A program made the position numbers and the translations under genes. The notes under the pieces are model-generated. The model had not been told where the DNA came from. It saw only the letters and a list, made by a program, of their open reading frames with translations, and ran no database searches. Positions 54,167-63,865 of a stretch of DNA of 64,000 bases are shown here, in pieces. Positions within the stretch are counted from its first letter, which is position 1. Each line of letters opens with the position of its first letter. The stretch comes from Lachnospiraceae bacterium (lineage in GTDB: Bacteria > Bacillota > Clostridia > Lachnospirales > Lachnospiraceae), in assembly GCA_029338675.1 (NCBI GenBank), contig JAQYAV010000052.1, forward strand, positions 26,326 to 90,325, in the 5' to 3' direction.

Positions 54167-55081
54167 ATGGCTAAAAATAAAAAAAATAAAATTTATAAAA
54201 TTATATATAATGTATTAATTATATTTTTTACTTTGGTATTTATTGGTTGTTCAATATATCTGATAAGTTACTTTTATGCTAGCAAAAAAAGTGAGAATAA
54301 GGTTGAGGATTTAAGAAAATTAATGTCCAATGACAAGACAACAGAAGTAAAAGTTGCCTCGACAGAAGAAGCGCAAGATGATGAAATGAACTATGTTGTT
54401 GTTAATGGTCAGAAGGTTCAAAGAAAATTTGAGCGTGTTTACCGAAGAAACAATGATTTTGTTGGTTGGCTTAAGATAGAAGGAACTGTTATTGATTACC
54501 CGGTAATGCAAACTCCAGATAATGAGGAGTTTTACATTGATAAAGATTTTGATAAAAAACATAGTTCTGCTGGTACGTTGTTTATAGACGCATATTCTAA
54601 CCTGGAAGAACATAATGATAATGTAATTGTTTATGGACATAATATGAAAACAGGAAAGATGTTTCATGAACTATTAGAATATGAAAATGAAGATTTCTAT
54701 AAGAAGCATAAGTATATTCAGTTTAATACAATTTTTGAGGATGCAACTTATGAGGTAATCGCAGCATTTAGAACAAAAATTTATCCAAAGGATTACGATG
54801 GATTTAAATATTATAAGTTCTATGTAGCTAATACAGAGTTGGAATTTGATAACTATGTTAATTGTTGTAAATCCCTTACTTCTTATCCAATTGAACCAAA
54901 TGCAAAGTATGGAGATGACTTAATTACATTATCTACATGTGCTTATCATGATGATAATGGTAGATTTGTTGTTGTTGCCAAAAAACTAACAGATGAGGCA
55001 GAAATACAAAACGATGAATCATCAGAAAATGAATCTGATGATAATTCAAACAAAGATAAGACTATTAGTAAAACAAAGTAA
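54167..55081 (+). CDS. srtB: Class B sortase
   Basis: 304 residues. N-terminal membrane helix (IIYNVLIIFFTLVFIGCSIYLISYFY), then a sortase beta-barrel with His158 in VYGHNMKTGKMF, nucleophile Cys258 in LSTCAY and Arg266 in NGRFVVVA. The catalytic order and the TLSTC motif fit class B. It attaches surface proteins to the cell wall or a pilus. No LPxTG/NPxTN substrate is visible in the window. ATG 54167 (or 54155 just upstream) follows GGATGGAG; the track start at 54077 lies in the Nudix gene. The ~25-residue acidic tail is Ser/Asn/Asp-rich. Confidence 0.88.
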   Translation: MAKNKKNKIYKIIYNVLIIFFTLVFIGCSIYLISYFYASKKSENKVEDLRKLMSNDKTTEVKVASTEEAQDDEMNYVVVNGQKVQRKFERVYRRNNDFVGWLKIEGTVIDYPVMQTPDNEEFYIDKDFDKKHSSAGTLFIDAYSNLEEHNDNVIVYGHNMKTGKMFHELLEYENEDFYKKHKYIQFNTIFEDATYEVIAAFRTKIYPKDYDGFKYYKFYVANTELEFDNYVNCCKSLTSYPIEPNAKYGDDLITLSTCAYHDDNGRFVVVAKKLTDEAEIQNDESSENESDDNSNKDKTISKTK

Positions 55082-55100
55082 TATATGATTGGAGATTATT

Positions 55101-55844
55101 ATGCATCGATTTTATGTTGATAAAGAATGTTTATCAAATTTAAGCACACATGTATATATACAAGGTGAAGATGTTAATCATATTCGTAATGTGCTTAGAT
55201 TAAAACCAGGTGAACAAATTACGGTAAATAATTGTGATGGTACAGACTTTATATGTACAATTGATGATATATCAAAGGAACAGGTATCAGCTAGAATTGA
55301 TGATATTATTACAAACTGTGTTGAATTACCAGTGAAGATTACATTATTTCAGGGAATGCCTAAACAAGACAAGCTTGAATTGATAATTCAAAAAGCTGTT
55401 GAGCTTGGAGTAAATGAAATTGTTCCTGTTATAACAAAGAGAAGTGTTGTTAAAATTGATGAGAAGAAAGCTGATAAAAAGCTTGATAGATATAACATGA
55501 TTGCTTTATCGGCTGCTAAACAATCTGGCAGAGGAATAGTTCCGAAGGTTAAAGATTTCATGAGCTTTAAGGAAGCAATAGAATATGCGAAAGGTCTTTG
55601 TATGAATATTATTCCTTATGAACAAGCTAAAGGAATTGAATATTCAAGAGAGGTTGTTGGTAAGATAAAAGATTATAATAGCTTGGGGATTTTTATTGGA
55701 CCAGAGGGCGGATTTGCAGAAGAAGAAGTTGAATTAGCAAAATCAATAGGGGCTGAGTGTATTACACTTGGTAGGCGAATACTTAGAACGGAAACTGCTG
55801 GTTTAGCAACACTCTCAATAATAATGTTTGAGATAGATAGTTAG
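55101..55844 (+). CDS. rsmE: 16S rRNA (uracil-1498-N3) methyltransferase
   Basis: 247 residues. MHRFYVDKECL start, PUA-like N-terminal domain (HIRNVLRLKPGEQITVNNCDG), and a knotted SPOUT domain with GMPKQDKLELIIQKAVELGV, FIGPEGGFAEEEVELAKSIG and LGRRILRTETAGL. Methylates U1498 of 16S rRNA. GGAGA precedes ATG 55101. Cysteine desulfurase follows after 15 nt. Confidence 0.94.
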   Translation: MHRFYVDKECLSNLSTHVYIQGEDVNHIRNVLRLKPGEQITVNNCDGTDFICTIDDISKEQVSARIDDIITNCVELPVKITLFQGMPKQDKLELIIQKAVELGVNEIVPVITKRSVVKIDEKKADKKLDRYNMIALSAAKQSGRGIVPKVKDFMSFKEAIEYAKGLCMNIIPYEQAKGIEYSREVVGKIKDYNSLGIFIGPEGGFAEEEVELAKSIGAECITLGRRILRTETAGLATLSIIMFEIDS

Positions 55845-55859
55845 AAAGGTAATATACAA

Positions 55860-57005
55860 ATGGAAGCATATTTTGATAATGCGGCGACAACTGCTGTATA
55901 TCCACAGGTTAAAGATTTGGTTGTAAAATTAATGGAGGAGGATTATGGAAATCCATCTTCTTTACATATGAAAGGTGTAGATGCTGAAAATTATATTAAG
56001 AAAGCAAAAAATCAAATTGCTAAAGTTCTTAAGTGTCAAGAAAAAGAAATTGTTTTTACTTCAGGTGGTACTGAATCTAATAATATGGCAATTATTGGTT
56101 CGGCATTGGCACATAGAAGAAAAGGAAAGCATATTATTACTTCTACAATTGAACATGCTTCTGTATTAGCGACAATGGAATTCTTAGAAAAGGAAGGCTA
56201 TGAGATAAGCTATGTTAATGTTGACGAAGAAGGAAAAGTCAATTTGAACGAATTAAAAAGCCTACTTAGAGAAGATACTATATTAGTATCTATTATGTAT
56301 GTTAATAATGAGATTGGATCAATTCAACCTATAAAAGAGATTTCGGATATAATAAAATCATATAATGAATCAATTATTTTTCATGTGGATGCAATTCAGG
56401 CTTTTGGAAAGCTTTCTTTTTCACCAAAAAAGCTTGGTGTTGATTTGATGAGTGTTAGCGGTCATAAAATACATGGACCAAAGGGCTCAGGTTTTTTGTT
56501 TATTAAAGAAAAAACATTAATTCGTCCTATAATCTACGGAGGAGGACAACAACAGGCTATGCGTTCTGGAACTGAGAATGTTCCTGCAATTGCAGGACTT
56601 GGTTTGGCAACAGAGCTGATATATGACAAGCATGATGAAAGAGTTTCTTACATTACATACTTAAGAGATTCTTTTGTATCAAAGGTTTTGGAGTTTGATA
56701 ATGTATTCAGCAATACTAAAGCTGCACCTCATATTGCTAGTATTAGTTTTGTTGGTATCAGAAGTGAGGTTATGCTACATGCACTTGAAGATAGAGGTAT
56801 ATATGTATCTTCTGGATCCGCATGTTCATCAAATAAACCGCATATAAGTGGAGTATTAACTTCTATTGGACTTGATAAGGATAGACTTGAATCAACTTTA
56901 AGATTTAGCTTTTGTGAAAGTAATACTATGGAACAGGTTGAATATGCAATTTCAGTTATAGGCGAGCTATTGCCTATGCTCAGAAGATATACAAGAAAAA
57001 AATAG
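55860..57005 (+). CDS. Cysteine desulfurase (NifS/IscS family)
   Basis: 381 residues. PLP enzyme taking sulfur from cysteine. Features: YFDNAATTAVYP start, TSGGTESNNMAI, VDAIQAFGK, Schiff-base Lys in VSGHKIHGPKG, and the persulfide Cys in SSGSACSSNKPH. Directly upstream of thiI, it matches the NifZ-ThiI pairing in Firmicutes in which a dedicated desulfurase feeds tRNA thiolation. Overlap-free spacing of 24 nt to thiI. Confidence 0.93.
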   Translation: MEAYFDNAATTAVYPQVKDLVVKLMEEDYGNPSSLHMKGVDAENYIKKAKNQIAKVLKCQEKEIVFTSGGTESNNMAIIGSALAHRRKGKHIITSTIEHASVLATMEFLEKEGYEISYVNVDEEGKVNLNELKSLLREDTILVSIMYVNNEIGSIQPIKEISDIIKSYNESIIFHVDAIQAFGKLSFSPKKLGVDLMSVSGHKIHGPKGSGFLFIKEKTLIRPIIYGGGQQQAMRSGTENVPAIAGLGLATELIYDKHDERVSYITYLRDSFVSKVLEFDNVFSNTKAAPHIASISFVGIRSEVMLHALEDRGIYVSSGSACSSNKPHISGVLTSIGLDKDRLESTLRFSFCESNTMEQVEYAISVIGELLPMLRRYTRKK

Positions 57006-57029
57006 TTAGTGTTAAGAAAAGAGGTATAT

Positions 57030-58211
57030 ATGGATTACAAAATGTTTTTGATTAAATATGCTGAAATAGGCACAAAGGGTAAAAATAGATACTATTTTGA
57101 AGAAACAATGTGTAAAAGAATGCGTGCAAAGTTGAAATCGTTAGGAGATTTTGAGGTTAGAAGAGAGTATGGACGTATTTTTGTTGAAGCATTTTCAGAT
57201 TACGATTTTGATGATGTAGTTGAAGCTCTTAGTACGATTTTTGGAATAGTAGGAATTTGCCCTGTTAAGGTAGTTTCGGATACTTCTTACGAAAGTATTT
57301 CTAAGGCAGTAGTTGAATATATTGATGAAACATACAAAGATAAAGACTTTACATTCAAAGTAAATGCACGTAGAAACGATAAAAGCTATCCAAAGTCTTC
57401 TATGGAACTTAATTGTGATTTAGGAGCAGATTTACTTAGTGCATTTCCAGAGATGAAGGTAGATGTTCATAATCCAGATGTGTTAATTAATGCTGAAATT
57501 AGAAACGTGTTTTATGTATATTCAAAAACTATTCCAGGTCCAGGAGGACTTCCTGTTGGAACTAACGGTAAGGGAATGGCACTTCTTTCAGGGGGTATTG
57601 ATAGTCCTGTAGCTGCTTACATGATTGCAAAACGTGGAGTAGAAATTGAGGCGGTATATTTCCATGCACCACCATATACAAGTGAAAGAGCTAAGCAAAA
57701 GGTTATTGATTTAGGAAAACTTGTTTCAAAATATGCAGGTCAGATTAAACTCCATATTGTTAATTTTACAGATGTTCAGCTTGCAATATATGATAATTGT
57801 CCACATGATGAATTAACAATTATTATGAAGCGTGTTATGTACAAGATGGCTCAAGAAATTGCTCTTAAAGAGGAATGCCAATGTATTATTACAGGAGAAA
57901 GCATTGGACAGGTTTCAAGTCAAACATCACAAAGCTTAATGGTTATTGATCAAGCGGCAGATAAATTACCTGTATTTAGACCATGTATTGGTATGGATAA
58001 GCAGGAAATTATTGATATTTCAGAAAAGATAAATACTTATGAAACATCAATACTTCCATATGAAGATTGCTGTACAACATTTGTTGCAAAGCATCCAGTT
58101 ACAAGACCTAAGCTTGAGGTTATTGAGAAGTCTGAAGAAAACTTAAAAGGCAAGATAGAAGAGCTTTATAAGATAGCAATGGAAACAATTGAGGTGGTAT
58201 ATTGTCGTTAG
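57030..58211 (+). CDS. thiI: tRNA 4-thiouridine synthetase ThiI
   Basis: 393 residues, the short form without a rhodanese domain. N-terminal ferredoxin-like and THUMP domains (about 1-165), then the PP-loop ATP pyrophosphatase domain with ALLSGGIDSPVAAYMIAKRG and CIITGESIGQVSSQT. It makes s4U8 in tRNA using sulfur from the neighbouring desulfurase. ATG 57030 with GAGGT upstream is preferred over the track's TTG/ATG at 57009. The last 10 nt overlap the next small gene. Confidence 0.93.
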   Translation: MDYKMFLIKYAEIGTKGKNRYYFEETMCKRMRAKLKSLGDFEVRREYGRIFVEAFSDYDFDDVVEALSTIFGIVGICPVKVVSDTSYESISKAVVEYIDETYKDKDFTFKVNARRNDKSYPKSSMELNCDLGADLLSAFPEMKVDVHNPDVLINAEIRNVFYVYSKTIPGPGGLPVGTNGKGMALLSGGIDSPVAAYMIAKRGVEIEAVYFHAPPYTSERAKQKVIDLGKLVSKYAGQIKLHIVNFTDVQLAIYDNCPHDELTIIMKRVMYKMAQEIALKEECQCIITGESIGQVSSQTSQSLMVIDQAADKLPVFRPCIGMDKQEIIDISEKINTYETSILPYEDCCTTFVAKHPVTRPKLEVIEKSEENLKGKIEELYKIAMETIEVVYCR

Positions 58212-58591
58212 TATTGTATAATGCCAGTAAAATTAAATCTTACGAAAATTTAAAAGCAATGTTTAAAAGCATTGGAGAGAACATTGAGCTTGCTGATAAG
58301 CTTTGGCAAGAAATGTTAATTGATCAAGAGCTATTAGAGGAGTTTAATTATTTTGTAGTAAATGGAACCTTGAAGGGTACTGCAAAGTGTGGAGAATTAA
58401 CGTTACTTGATATATATTTTAGCCAAATGAATAAATATAATATTTATCATGATATGGGCAAAAATACTGATGTGTGTAACAAAAATAGAATGATACTTAA
58501 TTCGTTTTTTGAAATGATTTCTATGAGAAAACAACCTGATTATATGGTTGATTTTGAAAGAAAAGAAGATAGTGGTTTGGATAAAATGTAA
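58202..58591 (+). CDS. Small protein of unknown function coupled to thiI
   Basis: 129 residues, no membrane helix: LYNASKIKSYENLKAMFKSIGENIELADKLWQEMLIDQELLEEFNYF, then GTLKGTAKCGELTLLDIYFSQM. I do not recognise a named family. Translation appears to start at TTG 58202, 5 nt after GAGGTGG and inside the end of thiI, implying coupling. Helical, soluble. A tRNA-related role is only guilt by association. Confidence 0.7.
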   Translation: MSLVLYNASKIKSYENLKAMFKSIGENIELADKLWQEMLIDQELLEEFNYFVVNGTLKGTAKCGELTLLDIYFSQMNKYNIYHDMGKNTDVCNKNRMILNSFFEMISMRKQPDYMVDFERKEDSGLDKM

Positions 58592-58596
58592 TAAAA

Positions 58597-58630
58597 AAAG
58601 TTGTGTAATAAATTACTATTACACAACTTT
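58597..58630. terminator. Bidirectional terminator overlapping the stop of the diguanylate cyclase gene
   Basis: AAAGTTGTGTAAT (58597-58609) pairs perfectly with ATTACACAACTTT (58618-58630). The 3' arm includes the reverse-strand stop codon of the GGDEF gene. Serves both convergent genes. Confidence 0.8.
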
Positions 58631-59698
58631 ATTTTTGCCTTGCTTTTTTCCGATATATAGTCTTTGGTCAGCAAGCTTGAATAAGTCATTATAATCTGAA
58701 GTTTCACTTACTGAAGATACACCGAGAGTTAGTGTAACTTTGATTGAGACAGAATCTAATTCAATATTTAGATTACTAACTGATAAGCGAATTCTTTCGG
58801 CGATTTTTCTTGAGGTTTCTAAATCCATATTATTTACTATGATAAGAAATTCTTCTCCTCCCCATCGGCAAAGAAAATCATTATCTCTAATTTGTTGACT
58901 TAAGCATTTTGAAACTTCGACTAAAACTCTATCCCCCATATCGTGACCATGAGTATCGTTACAATTTTTGAAATCATCAATATCACAAAGAATAATCGAA
59001 AATATTTTTTCACCGTTTTCGTATTGTTTGTATAATTCTCTAATGTGACTTGTCATTGTTCTTCGGTTATATAGATTAGTGAGTGTATCCTTGCTAGCTA
59101 GATTATCTAAAACATTGTTTTGTTTTATTAACTTATTGTATATTTTTTCATTTTCATAAATAAACAATAAAGAAGAAATGCTTATAACAACAAATACGAA
59201 GAAAATATTCAATATATATATAGCAGGAGTAATATATTCTAAATCCTTTGATTGAAAAACAGGATTAGTTGCTTCAGAAATGACATAACATAATACATAA
59301 AATATAAAACTAATAAATGTCATTATGCATGCCTTAACAACAGGATGTTTAACCTTAAATGAATAAAGTAAATTGTATGCAATAGGACAAATAACAATAA
59401 AGTACATAGAAAAACCAAAATCATTTCCAATTAGTATTATGGTCGCAAAAGAGTGTAGCACTATTTCGTAGAATGATATGTAAAATACTGTTTTTGGATG
59501 CTTTTCAATCATAAAAAAAGTAACAATATAAGTAAATATACTAGCAACATTAAATATAGCAAGGGGCTCAACGTGGTATACTGCTGCAAATATTAAAACA
59601 AATAAGTGAATGAATATACACGAAAAGGGGACAGCTAATAGTTTGAATTTTTTATATTGTTTTGAATTAAGAAATAAATTGATTTTTTTATCAAGCAT
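58619..59698 (-). CDS. Membrane diguanylate cyclase (GGDEF)
   Basis: 359 residues. About six hydrophobic helices fill residues 20-200, followed by a GGDEF domain with active-site GGEEF in RWGGEEFLII. A product-inhibition I-site RDND lies five residues before it. This is a complete, probably active c-di-GMP synthase, unlike the degenerate GGDVF domain at 9996-12086. Start at the internal Met (MLDKKINLF) has GAGG upstream; the track start ten residues earlier has none. Upstream of it is a 277-nt AT-rich divergent gap shared with the GH43 gene. Confidence 0.92.
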   Translation of the reverse strand: MLDKKINLFLNSKQYKKFKLLAVPFSCIFIHLFVLIFAAVYHVEPLAIFNVASIFTYIVTFFMIEKHPKTVFYISFYEIVLHSFATIILIGNDFGFSMYFIVICPIAYNLLYSFKVKHPVVKACIMTFISFIFYVLCYVISEATNPVFQSKDLEYITPAIYILNIFFVFVVISISSLLFIYENEKIYNKLIKQNNVLDNLASKDTLTNLYNRRTMTSHIRELYKQYENGEKIFSIILCDIDDFKNCNDTHGHDMGDRVLVEVSKCLSQQIRDNDFLCRWGGEEFLIIVNNMDLETSRKIAERIRLSVSNLNIELDSVSIKVTLTLGVSSVSETSDYNDLFKLADQRLYIGKKQGKNKVV

Positions 59699-59905
59699 AG
59701 TATTCCTCACAAACATAAAATTTTTCACAAAAGCATATTTAATAAGAATTAATAATTGAATATATCTGTTGTAATTTATTATATATTAGATATATTATTA
59801 TACAATTATAAATTATATCTATTATATTATCATCAAGAAATTTTATTTTTTATATAAAAAAAGATTCGATTTTTTGTATAATTTTTCTTTTTAGCAATTT
59901 ATGTG

Positions 59906-59953
59906 TTGTTTAATGCAAAAAAATACTATATTATATACTAATAAAAACGTTTT
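59906..59953 (+). promoter_or_regulatory. Promoter and LacI-type operator candidate of the GH43 gene
   Basis: TTGTTT (59906-59911), 17 nt, TATTAT (59929-59934), then the palindrome AAAACGTTTT (59944-59953) near the expected transcription start, inside AATAAAAACGTTTTATT. A central CG in an A/T palindrome over +1 is typical of LacI-family repressors or CcpA-like control of glycosidase genes. Confidence 0.45.
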
Positions 59954-59975
59954 ATTAAATTTTTTGGAGGTAAAT

Positions 59976-61556
59976 ATGAGCGTTATAGCAAAAAATCCAA
60001 TTTTAGCTGGCTTTTATCCAGACCCAACTTTTTTAGCAGTTGGAGATGATTATTATATTGTTAATTCGACATTTTCATTTTTTCCTGGTTTGCCAGTTCT
60101 TCATAGTAAAGATCTTGCACATTGGGAGCAAATAGGAAATATTCTTGACAGAGATAGTCAGTTGCCGCTCAAAAATAGCGGACATTCAAGAGGGTTGTTC
60201 GCTCCTGTTATTAGATATCATGAGGGAAAGTATTACGCAATTTGTACAAACGTATCTCATGGTAACAATTTTATTGTTGTTGCAGATAGTATTGAAGGTC
60301 CATGGTCTGAACCATATTATTTAGAGGATGCAGACGGAATTGATCCAAGTTTATTCTTTGATGATGACGGAAGATGCTATTATTGTGGTACTCATCCTAA
60401 TCCAGATGGAGTAAAATACAATGGCGACTGGTATATATATGTAAAAGAGCTTGATTTAAAGACTATGAAGCTTGTTGGCGAGCATAAGAATGTTTGGAAT
60501 GGTTCAATGCGTAATGTAATTTGGCCAGAAGGTCCACATATATATAAGAAAGATGGATATTATTATATTATGCATGCTGAAGGTGGTACTGGTCCAGATC
60601 ATTGCGTTACAATATGTAGAAGTAAAAGTGTATGGGGACCATATGAAAATTATCCAAAGAATCCTATTTTAACTCACAGACACCTTGGCAAAGATTATCC
60701 AATTCAGTATGTTGGTCATGGTGATATAATTGAGACATCTAATGGAGAGTGGTATATGGTAATGTTAGCAGTTCGTCCATTAGAAGGATATACTACAATG
60801 GGTAGAGAAACTTTCCTTGCAAAGGTTACATGGGAAGATGGATGGCCAGTTGTTAATCCTGGAGTTGGTATGCTTACTGATGAAGTAGAAATTGACTTAC
60901 CAGAATGGAATCCACTTACTGATCCTAACTCATATACATCTAGAACAAAAGGTTTTACTATGCCTCCATTTGGAGATAAGAAGTATGATTTCTCTAAGAT
61001 GGAAAAATTAGGCCATGAGTTTTTATTGCTACGTAATCCAAAAGATAAGATGTACGAGCTTAGCAATGATGGACTTAAATTGAACTATGATGCAAAAACA
61101 ATTATTGATGAAGACGAGGTTTCTTTTGTATCAATAAGACAGCAACATCATTATTTCGATGTAACAACTGAATTAGCTGTTGATTCTTTAAAGAACAACT
61201 ACGCAGCTGGTATTACAGTATTACAGAACAATTTATATAATATTCGTATTGAAGCAAAGAATGAGATGATTAATGCAGTTCTTTGTCAGGACGGAAAGGA
61301 TGAATTAATTGGTTCAGTTGCAATTAACGAGGTTGTTAAAGACAATGTTGTTAAATTAACAATAAGTATTGATGGCTTAATTGCTAAAATGTATGCAGGA
61401 GACAAGTCATTAGGGGAGGCTTCTGTTAAGAACTTATCTACAGAGGTTGCTGGTGGATTTGTTGGATGTGTTATTGGATTATATGCAACTGCAAATGGAA
61501 CTTGTACACAAGATTATGCTACATTTAAATCACTTGAATATGTTGTGAAAAAATAA
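59976..61556 (+). CDS. GH43 glycosidase (beta-xylosidase / alpha-L-arabinofuranosidase group)
   Basis: 526 residues, no signal peptide, so cytoplasmic. Five-bladed beta-propeller of GH43 with catalytic base Asp16 in FYPDPTFL, pKa modulator Asp123 in GIDPSLFFDDDG, and acid Glu185 in WPEGPHIY. A C-terminal beta-sandwich (about 340-526) completes the GH43_11/12-like layout. It would trim imported xylo- or arabino-oligosaccharides. Own promoter, operator-like palindrome, GGAGG and terminator indicate a single-gene transcription unit. No transporter adjacent. Confidence 0.88.
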   Translation: MSVIAKNPILAGFYPDPTFLAVGDDYYIVNSTFSFFPGLPVLHSKDLAHWEQIGNILDRDSQLPLKNSGHSRGLFAPVIRYHEGKYYAICTNVSHGNNFIVVADSIEGPWSEPYYLEDADGIDPSLFFDDDGRCYYCGTHPNPDGVKYNGDWYIYVKELDLKTMKLVGEHKNVWNGSMRNVIWPEGPHIYKKDGYYYIMHAEGGTGPDHCVTICRSKSVWGPYENYPKNPILTHRHLGKDYPIQYVGHGDIIETSNGEWYMVMLAVRPLEGYTTMGRETFLAKVTWEDGWPVVNPGVGMLTDEVEIDLPEWNPLTDPNSYTSRTKGFTMPPFGDKKYDFSKMEKLGHEFLLLRNPKDKMYELSNDGLKLNYDAKTIIDEDEVSFVSIRQQHHYFDVTTELAVDSLKNNYAAGITVLQNNLYNIRIEAKNEMINAVLCQDGKDELIGSVAINEVVKDNVVKLTISIDGLIAKMYAGDKSLGEASVKNLSTEVAGGFVGCVIGLYATANGTCTQDYATFKSLEYVVKK

Positions 61557-61628
61557 TAAGTTAATTACTTATTTTTCATAACAAATTAACTAATATATTT
61601 TGTTGATTTATATATATAATACATTTAT

Positions 61629-61665
61629 AATATATCAGGCATAAAATATGCCTGATATATTTTTT
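61629..61665 (+). terminator. Terminator after the GH43 gene
   Basis: ATATATCAGGCATA-AAA-TATGCCTGATATAT, perfect 14-bp stem, followed by T5. It lies just before the tex ribosome site. Confidence 0.85.
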
Positions 61666-61680
61666 GAATAGGAGAGTCAT

Positions 61681-63825
61681 ATGGATATTACTGGAATTAT
61701 TGCAAAAGAGCTTAGTATTAAAATTTGGCAGGTCGAAAAGACAATTGAATTAATAGATGAAGGAAATACAATACCATTTATTTCTCGATATAGAAAAGAG
61801 GTTACAGGATCACTTAATGATGAACAGTTAAGAGATTTAGATGAACGATTGACATACTTGCGAAATCTTGAAGAAAGAAAGAACACAGTTATTGCTTCAA
61901 TTGAAGAACAAGAAAAAATGACTGATGAATTAAGAAAGCAGATTGATGAAGCAATGACATTGGTTGCTGTGGAAGATTTGTATAGACCATATAAACCAAA
62001 GAGAAGAACAAGAGCTACAATTGCAAAAGAAAAAGGTCTAGAGGGATTAGCTAATATCATTTCATTGCAGCTTACAAACAAAACAATCGAGGAAGAAGCA
62101 GAAGCTTATATTGATGAAGAAAAAGGCGTATCCAACACTGAAGAAGCTATTTCAGGTGCAATGGATATATTAGCTGAACATTACGCAGATGAGGCAGAAT
62201 ATCGTACTAGAATTAGAGAAATCACAAGGGATAAGGGCTTACTTGTTTCTGCAGCTAAAGATAAAGAAGAAAAAAGTGTATATGAGATGTACTACGAATT
62301 CGAAGAACCAATTAAAAAAGCTGTAGGATATAGAATTTTGGCAATCAATAGAGGAGAAAATGAAAAAATATTATCTGTCAAGATAAATGCTCCTAGAGAA
62401 GATATAATTAATTATCTTAGCAAGCAGATAATAAATAATGATAGTCATGATAGCGCAAAGTATATACACATGGCTATTGAAGATAGCTATGATAGATTAA
62501 TCGCTCCTTCTATTGAACGTGAAATTAGAAATGAATTAACTGAGATGGCAGAAGAAGGTGCAATTAATGTATTTGGAAAGAATTTGCATCAGCTTTTAAT
62601 GCAGCCACCTATTTCAGGACAGACAGTTTTAGGATGGGATCCAGCATTTAGAACTGGATGTAAATTAGCTGTAGTTGATCCAACTGGTAAAGTTCTTGAT
62701 ACTGTTGTAATATACCCAACAGCACCTCAGAATAAAGTTGATGAAGCTAAGGTTATATTAAAGAAACTAATAGATAAGTATAATATTTCACTTATTTCTT
62801 TAGGCAATGGTACTGCAAGTAGAGAATCTGAAATGGTAATTGTAGAATTACTAAAAGAAATAAAGCAGGATGTAAAATATGTAATTGTAAATGAAGCAGG
62901 TGCTTCTGTATATTCTGCTAGTAAATTAGCAACTGAAGAATTTCCTAATTTTGATGTAGGTCAAAGAAGTGCTGCTTCAATTGCAAGAAGAATTCAAGAT
63001 CCTTTGGCAGAATTAGTAAAAATTTCACCTAAATCAATTGGTGTTGGTCAGTATCAGCATGATATGAATCAGAAGAATCTTGATAATGCGCTTACAGCAG
63101 TAGTAGAGGATTGTGTTAACAGTGTTGGCGTAGATCTTAATACTGCCTCAGCTTCATTGCTTGAATATATTTCTGGTATTAATAAAACTCTTGCTAAGAA
63201 TATAGTTTCTTATAGAGAAGAAAATGGAAGATTTAAGACAAGAAAAGAGCTTCTTAAGGTTTCCAAGCTTGGACCAAAGGCTTTTGAACAGTGTGCAGGT
63301 TTCCTTAGAATTGTTGGAGGAGATGATATACTTGATGCAACAAGTGTGCATCCAGAGAGCTATGAGGCTGCTCGTTCACTAATGAAGCTTTTAGAGGTTA
63401 CCAATGATGATATTAAAGCAGGTGGAATTAAGGGTATAAGTAAGAAGATTAAGAATTCTTCTGAAATAGCTGAAAAGATTGGTGTTGGAGAACCTACTTT
63501 AGTAGATATTGTTAAGGAGCTTGAAAAACCAGGTCGTGACCCTCGTGAAGAAATGCCTAAGCCTATTCTTCGAAATGATGTATTGGAGATGAAGGATCTT
63601 AAAGAGGGAATGGAATTAAAGGGAACAGTTCGTAATGTTATTGATTTTGGTGCTTTTGTAGACATAGGAGTGCATCAGGATGGACTTGTTCATATTTCAA
63701 AGATGACTGATAAATATATTAAACATCCACTTGAGGTGGTAGCTGTTGGAGATATTGTTGATGTAACAGTTATTGGCGTAGATATGGAAAAGAAGAGAAT
63801 ACAGCTTTCTATGTTAAAAAATTAA
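61681..63825 (+). CDS. tex: Tex-family RNA-binding transcription accessory protein
   Basis: 714 residues, usual Tex length. N-terminal helical domain (WQVEKTIELIDEGNTIPFISRYRKEVTGSLND), YqgF/RuvC-like domain starting ILGWDPAFRTGCKLAV-like, helix-hairpin-helix modules (SVGVDLNTASASLLEYISGI and LLKVSKLGPKAFEQCAGFLRI), and a C-terminal S1 RNA-binding domain (LKGTVRNVIDFGAFVDIGVHQDGLVHISKM). Tex interacts with RNA polymerase and nucleic acids. AGGAGAG precedes the start. Monocistronic. Confidence 0.95.
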   Translation: MDITGIIAKELSIKIWQVEKTIELIDEGNTIPFISRYRKEVTGSLNDEQLRDLDERLTYLRNLEERKNTVIASIEEQEKMTDELRKQIDEAMTLVAVEDLYRPYKPKRRTRATIAKEKGLEGLANIISLQLTNKTIEEEAEAYIDEEKGVSNTEEAISGAMDILAEHYADEAEYRTRIREITRDKGLLVSAAKDKEEKSVYEMYYEFEEPIKKAVGYRILAINRGENEKILSVKINAPREDIINYLSKQIINNDSHDSAKYIHMAIEDSYDRLIAPSIEREIRNELTEMAEEGAINVFGKNLHQLLMQPPISGQTVLGWDPAFRTGCKLAVVDPTGKVLDTVVIYPTAPQNKVDEAKVILKKLIDKYNISLISLGNGTASRESEMVIVELLKEIKQDVKYVIVNEAGASVYSASKLATEEFPNFDVGQRSAASIARRIQDPLAELVKISPKSIGVGQYQHDMNQKNLDNALTAVVEDCVNSVGVDLNTASASLLEYISGINKTLAKNIVSYREENGRFKTRKELLKVSKLGPKAFEQCAGFLRIVGGDDILDATSVHPESYEAARSLMKLLEVTNDDIKAGGIKGISKKIKNSSEIAEKIGVGEPTLVDIVKELEKPGRDPREEMPKPILRNDVLEMKDLKEGMELKGTVRNVIDFGAFVDIGVHQDGLVHISKMTDKYIKHPLEVVAVGDIVDVTVIGVDMEKKRIQLSMLKN

Positions 63826-63865
63826 TAATGTAATTTGTAGTATATAATTTGGATTATATAATCAG

